The notes: generated by a model from the sequence alone, not told the origin. 64,000 nucleotides of DNA from Bacillota bacterium (GCA_016286445.1 JAEESS010000002.1:1-64000), one strand, 5' to 3'. Counted from the first letter of the stretch, positions 33,454 to 44,013 are shown. Numbers and translations are program-made.

Positions 33454-34244
33454 TCGTCCGGAAGGCGGAACAGCGGATCACAGAGCTTTTGAAACCCGTT
33501 GCGGGTGAGGACGCGCGTACGGAAGCGGTGTTTTTGCTTCGCGCAAGCGGGTTTCATTCGCCGTATCAGGAGTTTACGGAAACGGACGCAAAGTCGCTGG
33601 AGCCGCTGATCGAGCGCAGACTTTCCGGAGAACCGCTGCAGTATGTGCTCGGCGAATGGGAGTTTTACGGGCTCCCGTTTTATGTGGATCAAACCGTGCT
33701 GATCCCGCGTCCGGATACGGAGCGCCTTGTGGAAACGGCGCTGCCGATGCTTTCGGAGGATCGGCGCGACGTGCTGGATCTCTGCTGCGGAAGCGGCTGC
33801 ATCGGGATCGCGCTTGCCGTTATTGGCGGCGCAAGCGTCACGGCTGCCGATATCAGCGCCGACGCGCTTTCAATGACCGAACGCAACGCGCGGCGAAACG
33901 GCGTTTCCGTAAAAACCGTGCAGAGCGATCTGTTTGAGCATGTTGAGGGCGCCTTCGATCTGATCGTATCGAATCCGCCGTATCTCAGTCAGACGGAAAT
34001 GGATGCGCGGGACGCAAGCCTTTGCTTTGAGCCGTCTCTTGCTCTGTTCGGCGGAGAGGACGGGTTGGATTTTTATCGCCGGATCGCAAAGGATTTCCGG
34101 CGGTTTCTGAAGCCGGGCGGCACACTGCTTCTGGAGATCGGCTGCACGCAGAAGGAAGCGGTCGGAGCACTGTTCGGCAAGTATGAATGCGTCAACGATT
34201 ACGGCGGGCGACCGCGCGTGATTACGGTAAGGAACGATGATTGA
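33450..34244 (+). CDS. prmC: Peptide chain release factor N5-glutamine methyltransferase
   Basis: Methylates the Gln of the GGQ motif in release factors, here the product of the next gene. 264 residues with an N-terminal helical domain and a Rossmann SAM domain: L-D-L-C-C-G-S-G-C-I-G-I-A near residue 110 and the substrate-site N-P-P-Y near residue 174. Overlaps neighbours on both sides. Confidence 0.98.
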   Translation: MIVRKAEQRITELLKPVAGEDARTEAVFLLRASGFHSPYQEFTETDAKSLEPLIERRLSGEPLQYVLGEWEFYGLPFYVDQTVLIPRPDTERLVETALPMLSEDRRDVLDLCCGSGCIGIALAVIGGASVTAADISADALSMTERNARRNGVSVKTVQSDLFEHVEGAFDLIVSNPPYLSQTEMDARDASLCFEPSLALFGGEDGLDFYRRIAKDFRRFLKPGGTLLLEIGCTQKEAVGALFGKYECVNDYGGRPRVITVRNDD

Positions 34245-35313
34245 GAAGCTGAAAAAATGCAAAGAACGATATGAAGCGCTGACCGAGGCGCTGTCCAAGC
34301 CCGACGCGGCAAACGACCGCGAGACGTATACCGCGCTTTCGCGCGAGCATGCGGAGCTCTCCGAGATCGTCGCGGCGTTCGACCGGTATACCGGGACCGA
34401 GCGCGAACGCGACGACTGCCTTGCGCTGCTTTCCGAGCATCCGGAGGAGGAGATGAAAGCGCTTGCGGAGGAAGAGCTTGCGGCGCTCAACGCCTCGCTT
34501 GCGGAGCAGGAAAACGAATTGAAGGCGCTGCTGCTGCCGAAGGATGAGAACGACGACCGCGGCGTCATTTTGGAGATCCGCGCAGGCACGGGCGGCGATG
34601 AGGCGTCGCTGTTCGGCGCGGACCTTCTGCGCATGTATCTCAGATACGCGGAACGGCACGGCTTCAAGACCGAAACGCTGTCCGAAAACGTCACAGAGCT
34701 CGGCGGCGTCAAGGAGATCATTCTGTCCGTGTCCGGCAAACGCGGCGCGTACGCGCGGCTGAAGTTCGAGGGCGGCGTGCACCGCGTGCAGCGCGTGCCG
34801 GAGACCGAATCGCAGGGACGCATCCACACGAGCGCGGCGACGGTCGCGGTCATGCCGGAGGTCGACGATATCCATATCGAGATCAGGGATTCCGATCTTC
34901 GCATCGATACCTACCGTTCGAGCGGCGCGGGCGGACAGCATGTCAATAAGACGTCGTCCGCGATCCGCATCACGCATATCCCGACCGGGATCGTGGTCGC
35001 GTGTCAGAACGAGCGCAGCCAGCTGCAGAACAAGGAGCAGGCGATGCGGCTTCTGAAGAGCCGCCTGTATGAGCATTTTGCGTCGGAGCAGCATGCGCAG
35101 CTTGCCGATCAAAAAAAGAGCATGGTCGGAAGCGGCGACCGCAGCGAGCGTATCCGCACCTATAACTTCCCGCAGAGCCGCGTGACCGATCACCGTATCG
35201 GGCTCACGCTGTATAAGCTCGAACAGTTTTTGGACGGCGATATGGACGAAATGATCGACGCGCTGACGCTTGCAGAACGCGCGGCAAAGCTAAGCGGGGA
35301 GGCGGACGCATGA
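34237..35313 (+). CDS. prfA: Peptide chain release factor 1
   Basis: Terminates translation at UAA and UAG; 358 residues. The anticodon-mimic loop reads V-P-E-T-E-S-Q-G (P-x-T type, specific for RF1 rather than the S-P-F of RF2), and the peptidyl-hydrolysis motif G-A-G-G-Q-H-V-N is at about residues 229-236. Eight-base overlap with prmC and four-base overlap with the Sua5 gene. Confidence 0.98.
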   Translation: MIEKLKKCKERYEALTEALSKPDAANDRETYTALSREHAELSEIVAAFDRYTGTERERDDCLALLSEHPEEEMKALAEEELAALNASLAEQENELKALLLPKDENDDRGVILEIRAGTGGDEASLFGADLLRMYLRYAERHGFKTETLSENVTELGGVKEIILSVSGKRGAYARLKFEGGVHRVQRVPETESQGRIHTSAATVAVMPEVDDIHIEIRDSDLRIDTYRSSGAGGQHVNKTSSAIRITHIPTGIVVACQNERSQLQNKEQAMRLLKSRLYEHFASEQHAQLADQKKSMVGSGDRSERIRTYNFPQSRVTDHRIGLTLYKLEQFLDGDMDEMIDALTLAERAAKLSGEADA

Positions 35314-36350
35314 AAACGGAAGTGATCTCCGCGATCCGTATGGAGGACGCCGGAACGACGCGCGGCGCGGAGCTGATCCAGAACGGGGAGCTTGTCGCGT
35401 TCCCGACCGAAACGGTCTACGGGCTTGGCGCGAACGGCATGGACGGCGAGGCAGTCGATCGCATCTTTGAAGCAAAGGGCAGACCGAACGACAACCCGCT
35501 GATCCTGCACATCGCGAAAAAAAGCGACGTCAAGCTTTTGTGGGCGCATGTTCCGAAGCTTGCGAATACGCTGATGGACACCTTTTGGCCCGGACCGCTG
35601 ACGCTGATCTTCAATAAGGCGGACGAGGTCCCCTATGAGGTGACGGCGGGGCTCGAGACCGTTGCGGTCCGCATGCCGTCGGACAAGACCGCTCGGCTGC
35701 TCATTCAGAAATCGGGCGTGCCGATCGCGGCGCCTTCCGCAAACCGCTCGGGCAGACCGAGCCCGACGACTGCGGAACATGTGCTTGCGGACATGGACGG
35801 ACGGATCCCGCTGATTTTAGACGGCGGTCCCTGCAGATACGGCGTGGAATCGACGGTGCTTTCGCTGGTCGGCGAGCCGACGATCCTGCGGCCCGGCGCG
35901 ATCACGCGCGAAATGCTCGAAGCGGTGATCGGACCGGTGCGCCTTGCGCCGAGCATCCTGAACCCGCTCGGTGCGCGTGAGGTCGCGGCGTCGCCCGGCA
36001 TGAAATACAAGCACTATGCGCCGGATGCGGAGGTGCATGTCGTCGAAGGCGAGCCGAAGCCTGCCGCAAAGCGCATCCGCGCGCTGTATTACGAATACGA
36101 GGCGGAGGGCAGGACCGTTGCGATCCTCGGGACCGAGCAGACGATGGCAAGCTATCGGAATCTGAACGCGTACTCGATGGGCGATCGGAACGAACCGGAA
36201 ACGCTCTGCGCAAACCTGTTCCGGCTTCTGCGCGACGTCGGCGCGCACTGCGACGTGATCCTTGCGGAAGGGATCGACACAAAGGAGACCGGACTGGCGT
36301 TTATGAACCGGCTTTTGCGCGCCGCAGGCTTTTCGCGTGAGACGGTCTGA
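35310..36350 (+). CDS. tsaC: L-threonylcarbamoyladenylate synthase (Sua5/YwlC type)
   Basis: Makes threonylcarbamoyl-AMP from Thr, bicarbonate and ATP, the first step of t6A37 formation in ANN-decoding tRNAs. 346 residues: YrdC domain (about 15-205, with K-G-R-P-N-D-N-P-L-I-L-H and S-A-N-R-S-G-R-P-S-P-T-T) plus a C-terminal Sua5 domain (about 240-340), after S-P-G-M-K-Y-K-H-Y-A-P. It ends the translation-related operon. Confidence 0.97.
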   Translation: MKTEVISAIRMEDAGTTRGAELIQNGELVAFPTETVYGLGANGMDGEAVDRIFEAKGRPNDNPLILHIAKKSDVKLLWAHVPKLANTLMDTFWPGPLTLIFNKADEVPYEVTAGLETVAVRMPSDKTARLLIQKSGVPIAAPSANRSGRPSPTTAEHVLADMDGRIPLILDGGPCRYGVESTVLSLVGEPTILRPGAITREMLEAVIGPVRLAPSILNPLGAREVAASPGMKYKHYAPDAEVHVVEGEPKPAAKRIRALYYEYEAEGRTVAILGTEQTMASYRNLNAYSMGDRNEPETLCANLFRLLRDVGAHCDVILAEGIDTKETGLAFMNRLLRAAGFSRETV

Positions 36351-36380
36351 CCGTTTTCCGAAAAAGTTGCAATTCGCCTC

Positions 36381-36409
36381 TGTACAAACAGCGGTAAATT
36401 TGATATAAT
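36381..36409 (+). promoter_or_regulatory. Promoter upstream of rpiB
   Basis: A perfect TATAAT -10 with TGTACA 17 bases upstream as a weak -35. Probably drives rpiB-upp and possibly the ATPase operon. Confidence 0.6.
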
Positions 36410-36442
36410 CATTCAGAATGATCGGAGGGGGTACGAACATCT

Positions 36443-36895
36443 ATGAAACTGTCTATCGGATCCGACCACGGCGGCTACGCGTATAAAGAAGCCGTCAAAG
36501 AGCATCTTATCGCACAGGGACATGAAGTGATCGACTGCGGCTGCTTCGGCACCGAGAGCGTCGACTACCCCGAGTTCGGCATCGCGGCTGCGGAGCTTGT
36601 ACGCGACGGCAAGGCCGATCGCGGCATTGTGATCTGCACCACGGGAATCGGCATGTCCATCGCGGCAAACAAGGTCCGCGGGATTCGCTGCGCGCTTTGC
36701 GGCGATCTGAAATCTGCGGAAATGACCAGAAGACACAACGATTCAAATGTTTTGGCAATGGGAGCGGGAATCATTCCGCTCTCTTTGGCATTGGAAATCA
36801 CCGACGTATGGCTGTCGACCGAATTTGAAGGAGGCAGACATGCGAGACGGATCGGAATCATTACCGCTTATGAGGCGGGGAAGGAGCAAGTATGA
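36443..36895 (+). CDS. rpiB: Ribose 5-phosphate isomerase B
   Basis: Interconverts ribulose 5-phosphate and ribose 5-phosphate; 150 residues. S-D-H-G-G-Y-A-Y-K at the N-terminus, I-D-C-G-C-F-G-T near residue 32 and the catalytic [10 protein letters not shown] near residue 70 are all present. It overlaps upp by four bases, linking ribose-5-P to PRPP use in nucleotide salvage. Confidence 0.97.
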   Translation: MKLSIGSDHGGYAYKEAVKEHLIAQGHEVIDCGCFGTESVDYPEFGIAAAELVRDGKADRGIVICTTGIGMSIAANKVRGIRCALCGDLKSAEMTRRHNDSNVLAMGAGIIPLSLALEITDVWLSTEFEGGRHARRIGIITAYEAGKEQV

Positions 36896-37518
36896 AAGTT
36901 ACCGTAATCGACCATCCTCTTGTACAGCACAAGCTGTCCAGACTGCGTGACAAGAACACGAGCAATAAGGAATTTCGCGAGCTCGTCAGCGAGCTTGCGA
37001 TGCTGATGTGCTATGAGGTCACGCGCAATCTTCCGCTCGTCGACACAGAGATCGAAACGCCGATCTGCAAGAGCACGTTCAAGGTGCTCGCCAATGAAAA
37101 GATCGCGATTGTTCCGATCCTGAGAGCCGGTCTCGGCATGGCGGACGGCATGATGAACATGATCCCGAACGCGAAGATGGGACATATCGGTATGTACCGC
37201 AATCCCGATACGCTGAAGCCGACGAGTTACTACTGCAAGCTCCCGTACGACATCGAGGAGCGCGACGCGATTCTGGTCGACCCGATGCTGGCAACCGGCA
37301 ACTCCGCGATCGAGGGCATCCGTGTGCTCAAAGAGGGCGGCGCGAAGAGCATTCGTCTCGTCAATCTGCTGGCAGCGCCCGAGGGCATCGAGGCGATCCG
37401 CAAGGTGTATGACGACGTCGATATCTATGTCGCGTGCATCGACGAAAAGCTGAACGAGCACGGCTATATCGTTCCGGGTCTCGGCGACGCGGGCGACCGT
37501 CTGTTCGGCACGAAATAA
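36892..37518 (+). CDS. upp: Uracil phosphoribosyltransferase
   Basis: Salvages uracil to UMP using PRPP; 208 residues, the usual length. The PRPP loop [12 protein letters not shown] is near residues 126-137, and the C-terminal uracil site G-L-G-D-A-G-D-R is intact. Follows rpiB with a four-base overlap; the ATPase genes begin 21 bases later. Confidence 0.98.
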   Translation: MKVTVIDHPLVQHKLSRLRDKNTSNKEFRELVSELAMLMCYEVTRNLPLVDTEIETPICKSTFKVLANEKIAIVPILRAGLGMADGMMNMIPNAKMGHIGMYRNPDTLKPTSYYCKLPYDIEERDAILVDPMLATGNSAIEGIRVLKEGGAKSIRLVNLLAAPEGIEAIRKVYDDVDIYVACIDEKLNEHGYIVPGLGDAGDRLFGTK

Positions 37519-37539
37519 TCGTTTGAAACGGAGAAGCGT

Positions 37540-37854
37540 ATGTCAAGTATCATGGAACGGATCGCGGAAGCGGAGACCCGTGCCGACGGAATCCTCGAAG
37601 AAGCCAACCGCGCTGCGCGGGAACTCGTAGCAAAGGCGCGGACCGACGCGGACGAGGCGATTGCCGCGGCTGCGGCGTCGGAACGCGTGCACACGGCAGA
37701 GATGCTGAAGGCGGCGCAGGAGGACGGGGAAGCCATAGCGGCTGAGGTCACCGAAAAAGCGAGAACCGAAACGAAAAGGCAGATCGAAGCGGCGGAACGA
37801 AACGTCCCCGAAGCGGTCGCCTATCTGATGGAAAGGATTGAAGCAGCGGTATGA
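37540..37854 (+). CDS. V/A-type ATPase peripheral stalk subunit (G/H-like, E. hirae NtpF position)
   Basis: 104 residues, almost entirely one long helix of Ala/Glu/Arg heptads, as expected for a stator coiled coil pairing with subunit E. It opens the ATPase operon directly before subunit I, the position held by NtpF in Enterococcus hirae, and overlaps it by four bases. Identification rests on composition, length and position, since the sequence itself is weakly conserved. Confidence 0.88.
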   Translation: MSSIMERIAEAETRADGILEEANRAARELVAKARTDADEAIAAAAASERVHTAEMLKAAQEDGEAIAAEVTEKARTETKRQIEAAERNVPEAVAYLMERIEAAV

Positions 37855-39827
37855 TCGTAGCGATGAAGCGCCTGTCTTTGGTCGCGCTGAAATCGGATCG
37901 GGACGACATCCTTAACGCACTGCAGAAAGCCGGTACGGTCGAGATCATCAAACTCGCCGACGGAGATGTGCAGAACGGGGAAGCGGACGCGATCAATGCG
38001 CGCATGCAAAGACTTGCCGAATCCATCAGCGCCGTCAAGCCATACGCGAAAAAGGCTGGCTTTTTGAGCCCGCAAAAGCGTGAGATGACGCTTTCCGGCA
38101 TGCGTGAGTATGTGCCGAAAGCGGTCGAAACGACGGACGAGATCGAGGAGCTGATGCATCGGGAAGCCCGTCTTCTTGCCGAGCGCGAGAAGGCGGTCTC
38201 GACGCGTGCCTCGCTTGAGCCGTGGACGGCGTTGACCGTGCCGATGGATTCCGTGAAGAACACGCGGCGCGTGCACTATTTCATCGGACTTTGCGCATCG
38301 AAGGATGTGCAGCGCATACGCGAACAGGAGTATCTCGAAGCCGAGTTTCTGAGCGAGAGCGCGACGGTTCCGACAATCCTTGCCTGCCGGGAGGAGGACA
38401 CGCGCGCCGTGCAGACCTTCCTGAAAACGATCGACTGGCAGGATTATGTGTTTCCGAAGCTTTCGGGAACGCCGCGCGAAGCGATCGAATCGCTTGACAG
38501 AAGGATCATCGAGATCGACGAAGCGTACACCGAAGCGCAGCAGCAGCTCGAATCGCACGGCGAAACGATCGAAACGCTGCAGAACGCGCTGGACGCCGAA
38601 ACGATCGACGCTGACCGCATGAGCGCGCAGAGCGACCTTTCCTATACGGCGCACGCATTCATGCTTGAGGGCTGGGTCCGCGAGGACGAGGTCGAACAGA
38701 CGGAGGAGACGATCAAGGGCGTGACCGATGCATACAGCTTCGAGACGCGCGACCCGATCGAGGGCGAGGAGCCGCCGTCGGTGGTGAAGAACAACAAGTT
38801 CGTCAAGCCGTTCGAGGAGGTGCAGACGCTGTATTCGCGTCCCGCCTACGGCACGATCGACGGCACGCCGTACATGACGCCGTTCTATATCCTGCTGTTC
38901 GGTCTGATGCTTTCCGACACCGGATACGGCATACTGCTGATGCTCGGCTCGTGGCTCTATATCAAAAAGAAAAAGCCGACCGGCATGAGCGCGGGCATTT
39001 CCCGCGTGCTGTTCTGGGGCGGGCTTTCCACGATCGTCTGGGGCGTGCTCACCGGGTCGTTTTTCGGCATCACAAGGACCGATGCGTCCGGCGGCGTCTT
39101 CACGATCATCGGGCAGTTCTTCGATCGGATCGGGATCTTCCCGGCATGGATCGACCCTATGCAGAACTCCATGGCAATGCTCGGGCTCTGCTTCGGACTC
39201 GGTATTCTGCATATCGTCGCGGGGTATATCGTCGGCGCGGTCGACAGGTTTTCAAAAGGCGACTGGAAAGGCGCGATCTTCGATAAGATCTCATGGGTGC
39301 TCATCACGCTCGGTCTGGTGATCGGCTTTTTGCCCGCGATCACGGGCATGGCGGGTTCGCCGATCGAGCTTCCGAAGACGGTTACAATGCCTGCGCTGAT
39401 AGCGGCTGCTGTCGGTGCGGCAATGGTCGTGCTGTTCAAGGGACGTGAGAAAAAGAATCCGTTCAAACGACTGACCAGCGGTCTCGGCGGACTGTATGAC
39501 ATCACCGGCGTGCTGTCCGATATTCTGTCCTATGCGCGTCTGTTCGCGCTCGGCATCGCAACCGGCGTCATCGGGCAGGTGTTCAATATGCTCAGCAATA
39601 TGCTGACGGGCTCGTCGAACATCTTCCTTGCAATCCTCGGCGCGATCCTCTGCATTGTGCTCGTGATCGCACTGCACACGTTCAACGTGGCGATCAACGC
39701 GCTCGGCGCATTCGTACACTGCGCGAGACTGCAGTACGTCGAGTTCTACGGCAAGTTCTATGAATCCGGCGGAAAGGAATTCCGACCGCTTTCCTATAAC
39801 ACAAAACATGTTCAGGTCACCAAATAA
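37851..39827 (+). CDS. ntpI: V/A-type ATPase subunit I (membrane stator, a-subunit)
   Basis: 658 residues. The cytoplasmic N-terminal half (about 1-330) is helical and binds the peripheral stalks; the C-terminal half has seven or so membrane helices that contact the K ring and form the ion half-channels. Family landmarks include F-Y-I-L-L-F-G-L-M-L-S-D-T-G-Y-G near residue 345 and L-S-Y-A-R-L-F-A-L-G-I-A-T near residue 560, which holds the essential Arg. Confidence 0.97.
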   Translation: MIVAMKRLSLVALKSDRDDILNALQKAGTVEIIKLADGDVQNGEADAINARMQRLAESISAVKPYAKKAGFLSPQKREMTLSGMREYVPKAVETTDEIEELMHREARLLAEREKAVSTRASLEPWTALTVPMDSVKNTRRVHYFIGLCASKDVQRIREQEYLEAEFLSESATVPTILACREEDTRAVQTFLKTIDWQDYVFPKLSGTPREAIESLDRRIIEIDEAYTEAQQQLESHGETIETLQNALDAETIDADRMSAQSDLSYTAHAFMLEGWVREDEVEQTEETIKGVTDAYSFETRDPIEGEEPPSVVKNNKFVKPFEEVQTLYSRPAYGTIDGTPYMTPFYILLFGLMLSDTGYGILLMLGSWLYIKKKKPTGMSAGISRVLFWGGLSTIVWGVLTGSFFGITRTDASGGVFTIIGQFFDRIGIFPAWIDPMQNSMAMLGLCFGLGILHIVAGYIVGAVDRFSKGDWKGAIFDKISWVLITLGLVIGFLPAITGMAGSPIELPKTVTMPALIAAAVGAAMVVLFKGREKKNPFKRLTSGLGGLYDITGVLSDILSYARLFALGIATGVIGQVFNMLSNMLTGSSNIFLAILGAILCIVLVIALHTFNVAINALGAFVHCARLQYVEFYGKFYESGGKEFRPLSYNTKHVQVTK

Positions 39828-39857
39828 TTCAGTAAAAGAAAAGGAGAAAGTAAAATC

Positions 39858-40334
39858 ATGAATTGGGGTGCAATTTGGGCTACCGCAGGTGCGGTCATTG
39901 CAGCATTGTTGGCAGGTATCGGTTCCGCGATCGGCGTCGGTATCACGGGTCAGGCGTCCGCGGGCGTCGTTTCCGAGAATCCGGATCTTTCCGGTAAGTG
40001 CCTGCTTCTGCAGCTCCTTCCGGGTACGCAGGGCATCTACGGTCTGCTGATCGCGGTAGTCATCGCGCTGCAGTCCGGCCTGATGAGCGGCGACGTTTCC
40101 GCACTTGCGGCGAATGCGACGCTCGGCGTCCGCTATCTGCTGGCAGGTCTTCCCATTGCGTTCGGCGGTCTGCTTTCCGCGATCTATCAGGGCAAGGTAG
40201 CCGTTGCCGGCATCAACATGGTCGCAAAGAAGCCCACCGAAAGCGGTAAGGGCATGGTCATGGCGATCATGGTCGAGACCTACGCGGTTCTGTCCCTGCT
40301 CATTTCCTTCCTGCTCGTTATCGGCATCAAGTAA
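39858..40334 (+). CDS. ntpK: V/A-type ATPase subunit K (rotor ring c-subunit), sodium-type ligands
   Basis: 158 residues, two helical hairpins as in E. hirae NtpK (four helices, one ion site). The residues that bind sodium in NtpK all have counterparts: L54, T57 and Q58 in L-P-G-T-Q-G, Q111 in I-Y-Q-G-K, and the essential E140 in M-V-E-T-Y. This supports sodium rather than proton coupling, though only biochemistry would prove it. Good GGAGAAAG ribosome site. Confidence 0.97.
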   Translation: MNWGAIWATAGAVIAALLAGIGSAIGVGITGQASAGVVSENPDLSGKCLLLQLLPGTQGIYGLLIAVVIALQSGLMSGDVSALAANATLGVRYLLAGLPIAFGGLLSAIYQGKVAVAGINMVAKKPTESGKGMVMAIMVETYAVLSLLISFLLVIGIK

Positions 40335-40349
40335 GAAACGAGGCACGGT

Positions 40350-40922
40350 ATGGGAAACGAGAGTGCAGCAAACCTCATCGACAGGATCTTAGCGGACGCA
40401 AAGGAAGCGGCCGATAAAGTGCTTGCCGACGCAGAGGTCTCCGCAGGCGGCATCCGCGAATCCCGGGACGCAGAGATCGCAAAAAAGGCAGAGCAGACGG
40501 AAAGGGAGCGCAAACAGCAGATCAGCGTGATCCTGAACGGCTGCCGTACGCGCGCCGAGCTCGACGGACGCAAAGAAACGCTTCGCGCAAAGCGCACGCT
40601 TCTGGACGGCGTTTTTACCGAGACGTACAACAGAATGCTTGCCATGTCCAACGAAAAGCGGGAGGCGCTGTTCCGCTCGATCCTTCAGAGAGAAGCGAAG
40701 GAGAACGACACCGTCGCGCCCGCAAAGACGGATCGCGGCGTGCTCAAAGCAACGATCGCGAGACTTCCGTTTGCCGTGAAGCTGTCCGAAAAGGACGCGG
40801 ATATTGAAGCGGGCTTTGTTCTGTACGGCGACGGCTACGAGAAGGACTGCTCGATGAAGGCGATCTTAAGAGAGCTTCGCGACGCGGAGGAAACGAATGT
40901 CGCAAGGATCCTATTTCGATAA
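40350..40922 (+). CDS. ntpE: V/A-type ATPase subunit E (peripheral stalk)
   Basis: 190 residues: a long Ala/Glu/Arg-rich N-terminal helix (about 1-90) that pairs with the G/H-like subunit, then a globular C-terminal domain that caps A3B3. Position between K and C is the expected one. Confidence 0.92.
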   Translation: MGNESAANLIDRILADAKEAADKVLADAEVSAGGIRESRDAEIAKKAEQTERERKQQISVILNGCRTRAELDGRKETLRAKRTLLDGVFTETYNRMLAMSNEKREALFRSILQREAKENDTVAPAKTDRGVLKATIARLPFAVKLSEKDADIEAGFVLYGDGYEKDCSMKAILRELRDAEETNVARILFR

Positions 40923-40936
40923 GAGAGGAGAACGCT

Positions 40937-41926
40937 ATGCCGCAACCGAGTTACGCATACGCATGTGCGAGGCTGTCAGCGCTGAATAAGCGGCTCATCG
41001 AGCCGCAGACGATCCAGCGCATGCTGGATGGCTCCGTTTCGGATGCGATGCGCGCACTGTCCGACGTTCGCTACGGCAATCTGTCCGAAGCGACGGAAGC
41101 GGATATCGAGCGGATGATCGAGCGGGAAATGACCGATGCGATGCAGGAGGTCAGGGAGCTTTCTCCGAACCCGGCGATTACCGATCTTTTTCTGCTGCGT
41201 GCGGATGTGCAGAACCTCAAGGTGCTTCTCAAAGCACGGCTTTTGAATCAGAGCGAGGCGGCGTTTACGCCGGGCGGACTTTACGATCGGGAAACGCTTT
41301 CGGAAATGGTCAAGGATAAGCGGTATGACGCGCTGCCGGAGATCCTTCGGGATGCGCTGAACGCTTTGGAAAAACGCCTTGAGATCCGCGTTGAGCCGCA
41401 GACGATCTCCGTTGCGCTCGACCGCGCATACCTTGCGCACGCGCTGAAGCAATCGGCGAAGCATCCGGTCTTTTCGCAGTATTTCCGTTCGCTGGCGGAC
41501 TTCGACAACGTTCTGACGTTCCTGCGCCTTCGCGCGATGGGTGCATCGATCGAGATGCTCGACGAAGTCATTCTGCCTGAGGGCGGCGTGAAATACGAAG
41601 ATCTCTACAACGCCTACGAGTTATCGTTCGATTCGCTGAACAAGATCCTCGGCAAAAGCGTGTGTCAGGAACCGCTGCTTTTGGGGCTCAACGCCATGCT
41701 GCGTACCGGCAGCATCGCAGAGCTCGAAAAGGCGAGGGACAATTATCTGGTCTCGCTGCTTTCGGCGCACAAATACGAAAGCGAAACGATCTATCCGATC
41801 ATCGGTTACTATCTTGCGAAGGAACGCGAGGGCAAGGCGGTGCGTCTGATCATTACGGGCAAGCGCAACGGTCTTGCCGATACCGTGATCCGTGAAAGGC
41901 TGGTGAAGCTGTATGGCGAACGGTAA
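40937..41926 (+). CDS. ntpC: V/A-type ATPase subunit C (d-subunit, central stalk-ring socket)
   Basis: 329 residues, all-helical, three repeated units as in NtpC/AtpC that couple the central shaft to the K ring. Its end overlaps the next small subunit by 14 bases. Start follows an AAGAGAGGAG site. Confidence 0.94.
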   Translation: MPQPSYAYACARLSALNKRLIEPQTIQRMLDGSVSDAMRALSDVRYGNLSEATEADIERMIEREMTDAMQEVRELSPNPAITDLFLLRADVQNLKVLLKARLLNQSEAAFTPGGLYDRETLSEMVKDKRYDALPEILRDALNALEKRLEIRVEPQTISVALDRAYLAHALKQSAKHPVFSQYFRSLADFDNVLTFLRLRAMGASIEMLDEVILPEGGVKYEDLYNAYELSFDSLNKILGKSVCQEPLLLGLNAMLRTGSIAELEKARDNYLVSLLSAHKYESETIYPIIGYYLAKEREGKAVRLIITGKRNGLADTVIRERLVKLYGER

Positions 41927-42236
41927 GTGCGCGGTCATCGGCGACCGTGATTCCGTGCTGCTGTTCAAGGCGGTCGGGATTGAGGTGTACGACGTGACGG
42001 ACGGCGAAACGGCGAACAGAACGCTGCACCGTCTGGCACGGACCGGGTACGCGGTGGTTTACGTCACGGAGACGTATTATCCCGCGTGCGAGGAAACGAT
42101 CCGGGAGTTCCAGGGGGAAGCCTACCCTGCGATCATTCCGATTCCGGACGCGTCCGGAACGCAGGGGATCGGCATGCGGGCGATCAAGGACAACGTCGAA
42201 AAGGCGGTCGGTCTGGATATTTTGAGCAATTCATAA
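41913..42236 (+). CDS. V/A-type ATPase subunit F (central shaft; E. hirae NtpG)
   Basis: 107 residues with the flavodoxin-like fold of this subunit: [13 protein letters not shown] near the N-terminus, and [13 protein letters not shown] near residue 78. It binds subunit D and helps couple ATP turnover to rotation. The symbol is left blank because naming of this subunit differs among organisms. Confidence 0.95.
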   Translation: MANGKCAVIGDRDSVLLFKAVGIEVYDVTDGETANRTLHRLARTGYAVVYVTETYYPACEETIREFQGEAYPAIIPIPDASGTQGIGMRAIKDNVEKAVGLDILSNS

Positions 42237-42249
42237 CAGGAGAAAGAGT

Positions 42250-44013
42250 ATGCAAGGTACTATCGTAAAGGTTTCGGGACCGTTGATCGTGGCAAGCGGT
42301 ATGGGCGACGTGCAGATGTTCGACGTCGTTCGTGTTTCCGACAAGCATCTGATCGGCGAAGTCATCGAATTGCGCGAGGATAAGGCGTCCATTCAGGTTT
42401 ACGAGGAAACCGGCGGCATCGGTCCCGGCGAACCGGTCTATTCGACCGGCGCGCCGCTTTCGGTCGAGCTGGCGCCGGGCCTCATCGAATCCATCTACGA
42501 CGGCATTCAGCGCCCGCTGAACAAGATCCGCGAGCAGGCGGGCGACCGCATTACGCGCGGCATCACCGTCGATTCTTTGGATCATGAAAAGCTTTGGCAG
42601 TTCGTTCCGACCGCGAAGGTCGGCGACGAAGTTACGGGCGGCGACGTGCTCGGCACCGTACAGGAGACCGAAGCGGTTCTGCATAAGATCATGGTCCCGC
42701 CGAACGTATCCGGCAGGGTGACCTGGATCTTTGAAGGCGAAACGAACATCGTCACGCCGATCGTCAAGCTTGAGAAGGACGGGAAGGAGATCGCACTGCC
42801 GATGCTGCAGAAATGGCCGGTCCGTAAGGGCAGACCGTATGCGGAAAAGCTCGCGCCGAACGAGCCGATGGTCACCGGTCAGCGCGTCATCGACACGCTG
42901 TTCCCGGTCGCCAAGGGCGGCGTCGCGGCGGTTCCCGGTCCGTTCGGCAGCGGCAAAACGGTCGTGCAGCATCAGCTTGCGAAATGGGCGGATGCGGACA
43001 TCATCGTCTACGTCGGCTGCGGTGAACGCGGCAACGAGATGACCGACGTTCTGATGGAGTTTCCGGAGCTCAAGGACCCGCGTACGGGTCTGTCGCTGAT
43101 GAAGCGCACCGTGCTGATCGCGAACACATCCGACATGCCGGTCGCGGCGCGTGAGGCGTCCATCTATACAGGCATTACGATCGCGGAATACTTCCGCGAC
43201 ATGGGCTACAAGGTCGCGATCATGGCGGACTCGACGAGCCGCTGGGCGGAAGCGCTTCGCGAAATGTCCGGCCGTCTCGAAGAGATGCCCGGCGAAGAAG
43301 GCTATCCTGCGTACCTCTCGTCGCGTCTTGCGGAGTTCTATGAGCGCGCGGGCAGCGTGAGAACGCTCGGCAGCGAGGGAAGACTCGGCGCGGTCACGGC
43401 GATCGGCGCGGTTTCCCCGCCGGGCGGCGATATTTCCGAACCGGTCTCGCAGGCAACGCTGCGCATCGTCAAGGTTTACTGGGGACTTTCCTCCAAGCTT
43501 GCATACGCGCGTCACTTCCCGGCAATCGACTGGCTGCAGTCCTATTCGCTGTATCAGGACCGCCTGTCCCCGTGGTTCAACAATCAGGTCGATACGGAGT
43601 GGTCGAACCTCGTATCGCGCACGATGCATCTTCTGCAGGTCGAGAGCGAGCTGGATGAGATCGTCCGTCTCGTCGGTATCGACGCGCTGTCCTTCAAGGA
43701 CCGTCTGACGCTCGAAGCGGCGCGCAGCATCCGCGAGGACTATCTGCATCAGAACGCTTTCCACGAGGTCGATACCTATACTTCGCCCAAGAAACAGTTT
43801 ATGATGCTGAAGGCGATCATGACCAACTATGAAAAGAATCTCGAAGCGCTCGACAAGGACGCGTCGTTTAAGGCACTGCTCAGCTTGCCGGTCCGCGAAC
43901 GCATCGGCAGACTGAAGTATGTGCCCGAAGCGGAGGCGGAGGACGAATACAACGCGATCATGAAGGACATGACCGAACAGATCACGGCGCTGACGGAAGG
44001 AGGACAGTTCTGA
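42250..44013 (+). CDS. ntpA: V/A-type ATPase catalytic subunit A
   Basis: 587 residues. Walker A reads G-P-F-G-S-G-K-T near residues 230-237, with the large non-homologous insert before it that marks V/A-type A subunits. Conserved E-R-G-N-E-M-T-D and D-S-T-S-R-W-A-E follow. The stop TGA overlaps the ATG of subunit B by one base. Confidence 0.99.
   Translation: MQGTIVKVSGPLIVASGMGDVQMFDVVRVSDKHLIGEVIELREDKASIQVYEETGGIGPGEPVYSTGAPLSVELAPGLIESIYDGIQRPLNKIREQAGDRITRGITVDSLDHEKLWQFVPTAKVGDEVTGGDVLGTVQETEAVLHKIMVPPNVSGRVTWIFEGETNIVTPIVKLEKDGKEIALPMLQKWPVRKGRPYAEKLAPNEPMVTGQRVIDTLFPVAKGGVAAVPGPFGSGKTVVQHQLAKWADADIIVYVGCGERGNEMTDVLMEFPELKDPRTGLSLMKRTVLIANTSDMPVAAREASIYTGITIAEYFRDMGYKVAIMADSTSRWAEALREMSGRLEEMPGEEGYPAYLSSRLAEFYERAGSVRTLGSEGRLGAVTAIGAVSPPGGDISEPVSQATLRIVKVYWGLSSKLAYARHFPAIDWLQSYSLYQDRLSPWFNNQVDTEWSNLVSRTMHLLQVESELDEIVRLVGIDALSFKDRLTLEAARSIREDYLHQNAFHEVDTYTSPKKQFMMLKAIMTNYEKNLEALDKDASFKALLSLPVRERIGRLKYVPEAEAEDEYNAIMKDMTEQITALTEGGQF

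Noticed and set aside
42184..43764. Long open frame antisense to ntpA
   Set aside because: Same cause; ntpA is unmistakable and the antisense product has no family features or ribosome site.
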